DNA of 7,264 nt from Nitrospinota bacterium (GTDB taxonomy: Bacteria; Tectomicrobia; Entotheonellia; J063), in contig RFHZ01000359.1 in assembly GCA_003696125.1 (NCBI GenBank), forward strand, positions 1 to 7,264, given 5' to 3'. A program made the translations under genes and the position numbers. Below, piece by piece: positions 5,774-7,264 of the stretch; the first letter of the stretch is position 1; every line of letters starts with the position of its first letter. Below the pieces are notes generated by a model. That model ran no database searches and was not told the DNA's origin. It was given only the letters and a program-made list of their open reading frames with translations.

Positions 5774-7264
5774 ATGGCTAAAGTCCGAAGCTCCTTACTC
5801 ACCGTTGTCGTCTTTCTGCTCGCCTTCAGTATAGGCCAGGCTCTGATCATCAGCATCAAACGCGCCAGGCAGGCGGAGCAACGCCGGGCGTTGCTGGAGA
5901 CTGCCAGCAATTATGCCTCCTCGTTGCAGCGGCAACTGGAGCGGTCCCTCTCCTCTACCTTTGCCCTGGCCAGCCTGGTACAGCGCGGGCAGGGACATGT
6001 GGAGAATTTTGAGCTCCTGGCCGCCACCCTGATCGCCTTCCATGAGGGATTACGCAGCCTTCAGTTAGCCCCCAAGGGGGTGGTGTCACATGTGTACCCT
6101 CTGACCGGGAACGAAACCATACTGGGTCGTGACCTGTTCAAGGACCCGCGGTGCCGGGCCCAAGTCATGCGTTCCATGCAATCCGGGGAACTCTCCCTGA
6201 CCAGCCCGTTTGCGTTGCCACAAGGGGGGCAGGGGATCATGGGACATCTACCGGTCTTCCTGTCGAGCAGCACCGGGAAGAAAGTCTTCTGGGGCTTTAC
6301 CGTAGCGGTGCTTCGCCTCTCAGATCTTCTGGAAGGCAGTCATATCAACCTGTTGCCAGAAGCGGGCTACGCCTACGAACTCTCCGCTCGTCGTCCGGAG
6401 AGCCAGGAACGCATCGTCCTGGCCCGATCCGGGAAACTCATCCCTTCCCAGGCCACCTCGGTGAGCATTGCCGTCCCGGCTGGCCACTGGACGCTCTCTC
6501 TCTCCCTTCCCTCTTCCCCTTTTCCCTTGGGTGCAGCTCATCTCCTGGTAGGGCTCTGCAGCCTCCTGATCGCCTCCTTTGCTTACAGGATGGCCCGGCA
6601 ACCAGAGGTGTTACGACAGAGGATTGCGCAGCGCACGCAGGAACTTGCCCGCCAGAAGCGGAGCGAGAAGCTCCTCCTGGAGCAGATGAAGCACCTGCAG
6701 ACCATGCAAGAGGTGACCAAGGAGATCACCCGTGAGTTGAACCTGATCAGCCTCTTACACCTGATCAGTCAGCGGGCGGCAGCACTCGTTGGGGTGTCCT
6801 CTGGAGCCATTTTCCTCTGGGAGGAGGCGACTCAGGAACTGGTTCCCCAGTTTTGGCCTGACCATTGGGGATGCATGGAGGGGCGTCGTTTGCGGCTGGG
6901 AGAAGGGGTAGTAGGCACGGTAGCCCGGCGACGAGCAGGGATGATCGTGAACGATTATCGCTCGTCCCCGTATGCCCTGTCGACCGCGCTGGAACGGGGT
7001 GGGGTGCAGGCGGTTTTAGCCGAACCGCTTCTGTACCGGGATCGGCTCCTGGGGGTAATCGTCCTGCAAACCGAGCAGGCCCACCAGACCTTTAGCGAAC
7101 AGGACCGGCAGATCCTCTCCCTCTTTGCCGGTCAGGCCGCCATCGCCATCGAGAACGCCCGGCTCCACGAAACCACCCTCCAACACGCCCAACAACTCAC
7201 CATGCTCAACGAACTGACCCGCACCTTGACCATGGTCCTGGATCCCCGGCGGGTGGCGCAGCAG
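5774..7264 (+). CDS. Membrane CHASE-GAF sensor protein, 3' end missing (output domain not seen)
   Basis: Transmembrane signalling protein. The frame is open from the ATG at 5774 to the right edge, 497 codons with no stop. A membrane helix at residues 7-28 and another at about 252-273 enclose a periplasmic CHASE domain (about 40-190). It is recognised by GLRSLQLAPKGVVSHVYPL (92-110), the NE..LGRDL segment (113-121), TSPF.L.QGGQG (143-154) and LPVFL with FWGF (159-175). A charged, probably coiled-coil stretch follows (275-320), then a GAF domain (about 325-462) ending in the typical AAIAIENARLHE. After a short linker, residues 475-497 (LTMLNELTRTLTMVLDPRR) look like the start of a second GAF. 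GGGAGGGGAA (5757-5766) upstream supports the start. CHASE domains sense small extracellular ligands. Output could be a histidine kinase (most common with this layout), a diguanylate cyclase or other. Its place after a PilZ gene makes a c-di-GMP output worth considering. Confidence 0.9.
   Translation, partial: MAKVRSSLLTVVVFLLAFSIGQALIISIKRARQAEQRRALLETASNYASSLQRQLERSLSSTFALASLVQRGQGHVENFELLAATLIAFHEGLRSLQLAPKGVVSHVYPLTGNETILGRDLFKDPRCRAQVMRSMQSGELSLTSPFALPQGGQGIMGHLPVFLSSSTGKKVFWGFTVAVLRLSDLLEGSHINLLPEAGYAYELSARRPESQERIVLARSGKLIPSQATSVSIAVPAGHWTLSLSLPSSPFPLGAAHLLVGLCSLLIASFAYRMARQPEVLRQRIAQRTQELARQKRSEKLLLEQMKHLQTMQEVTKEITRELNLISLLHLISQRAAALVGVSSGAIFLWEEATQELVPQFWPDHWGCMEGRRLRLGEGVVGTVARRRAGMIVNDYRSSPYALSTALERGGVQAVLAEPLLYRDRLLGVIVLQTEQAHQTFSEQDRQILSLFAGQAAIAIENARLHETTLQHAQQLTMLNELTRTLTMVLDPRRVAQQ

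Noticed and set aside
5751-5834. ATG at 5751 as start of a small gene before the sensor
   Set aside because: It gives only 27 codons, ends inside the sensor gene in another frame and lacks a suitable ribosome site.
6151-6735. 194-codon + strand open frame within the sensor region
   Set aside because: It is out of frame with the CHASE-GAF protein, whose frame carries clear domain motifs; the alternative translation is Pro/Gly/Arg-rich with no recognisable domain.

Overview
This window (about 57-60% G+C by eye) reads entirely on the + strand. It suggests a diderm bacterium with at least some anaerobic metabolism. The solute-binding protein carries a twin-arginine signal peptide with no lipobox cysteine, which fits a free periplasmic protein. 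There is also a tungsten-type aldehyde:ferredoxin oxidoreductase (AOR), and there are c-di-GMP (PilZ) and CHASE/GAF signalling proteins. Such combinations occur in lineages like Methylomirabilota/NC10, Tectomicrobia and Desulfobacterota-type groups. I cannot fix the taxon from sequence alone.

Region 1 (3-4776) is a tight gene string: a carbohydrate-type (CUT1-like) ABC permease cut by the left edge, a second permease overlapping it by one base, a Tat-exported solute-binding protein, and then a single-subunit AOR family enzyme. Gaps are -1, 41 and 93 bases. The 93-base gap holds a perfect 15-bp inverted repeat that extends to a 20-bp stem with G-U pairs and has no T-tract. The string ends in a strong Rho-independent terminator at 4784-4821. 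No ABC ATPase gene is visible; it may lie left of the window or be shared. The simplest reading is uptake of a small organic substrate, probably a sugar, polyol or similar, coupled to oxidation of an aldehyde made from it. That coupling is inference.

Region 2 (4863-7264) is a separate transcription unit of signalling genes. A good sigma-70-type promoter (4863-4891) drives a 222-residue protein made of two tandem PilZ domains, both with intact c-di-GMP-binding motifs. After 162 bases comes a membrane-anchored CHASE-GAF sensor, open at the right edge after 497 residues. Its output domain (histidine kinase, GGDEF or other) lies outside the window.

The most notable points are the transporter-AOR linkage, the structured hairpin that separates them, the divergent AOR sequence, and the pairing of a double-PilZ protein with a CHASE sensor. 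No RNA genes, mobile elements or CRISPR arrays were found.
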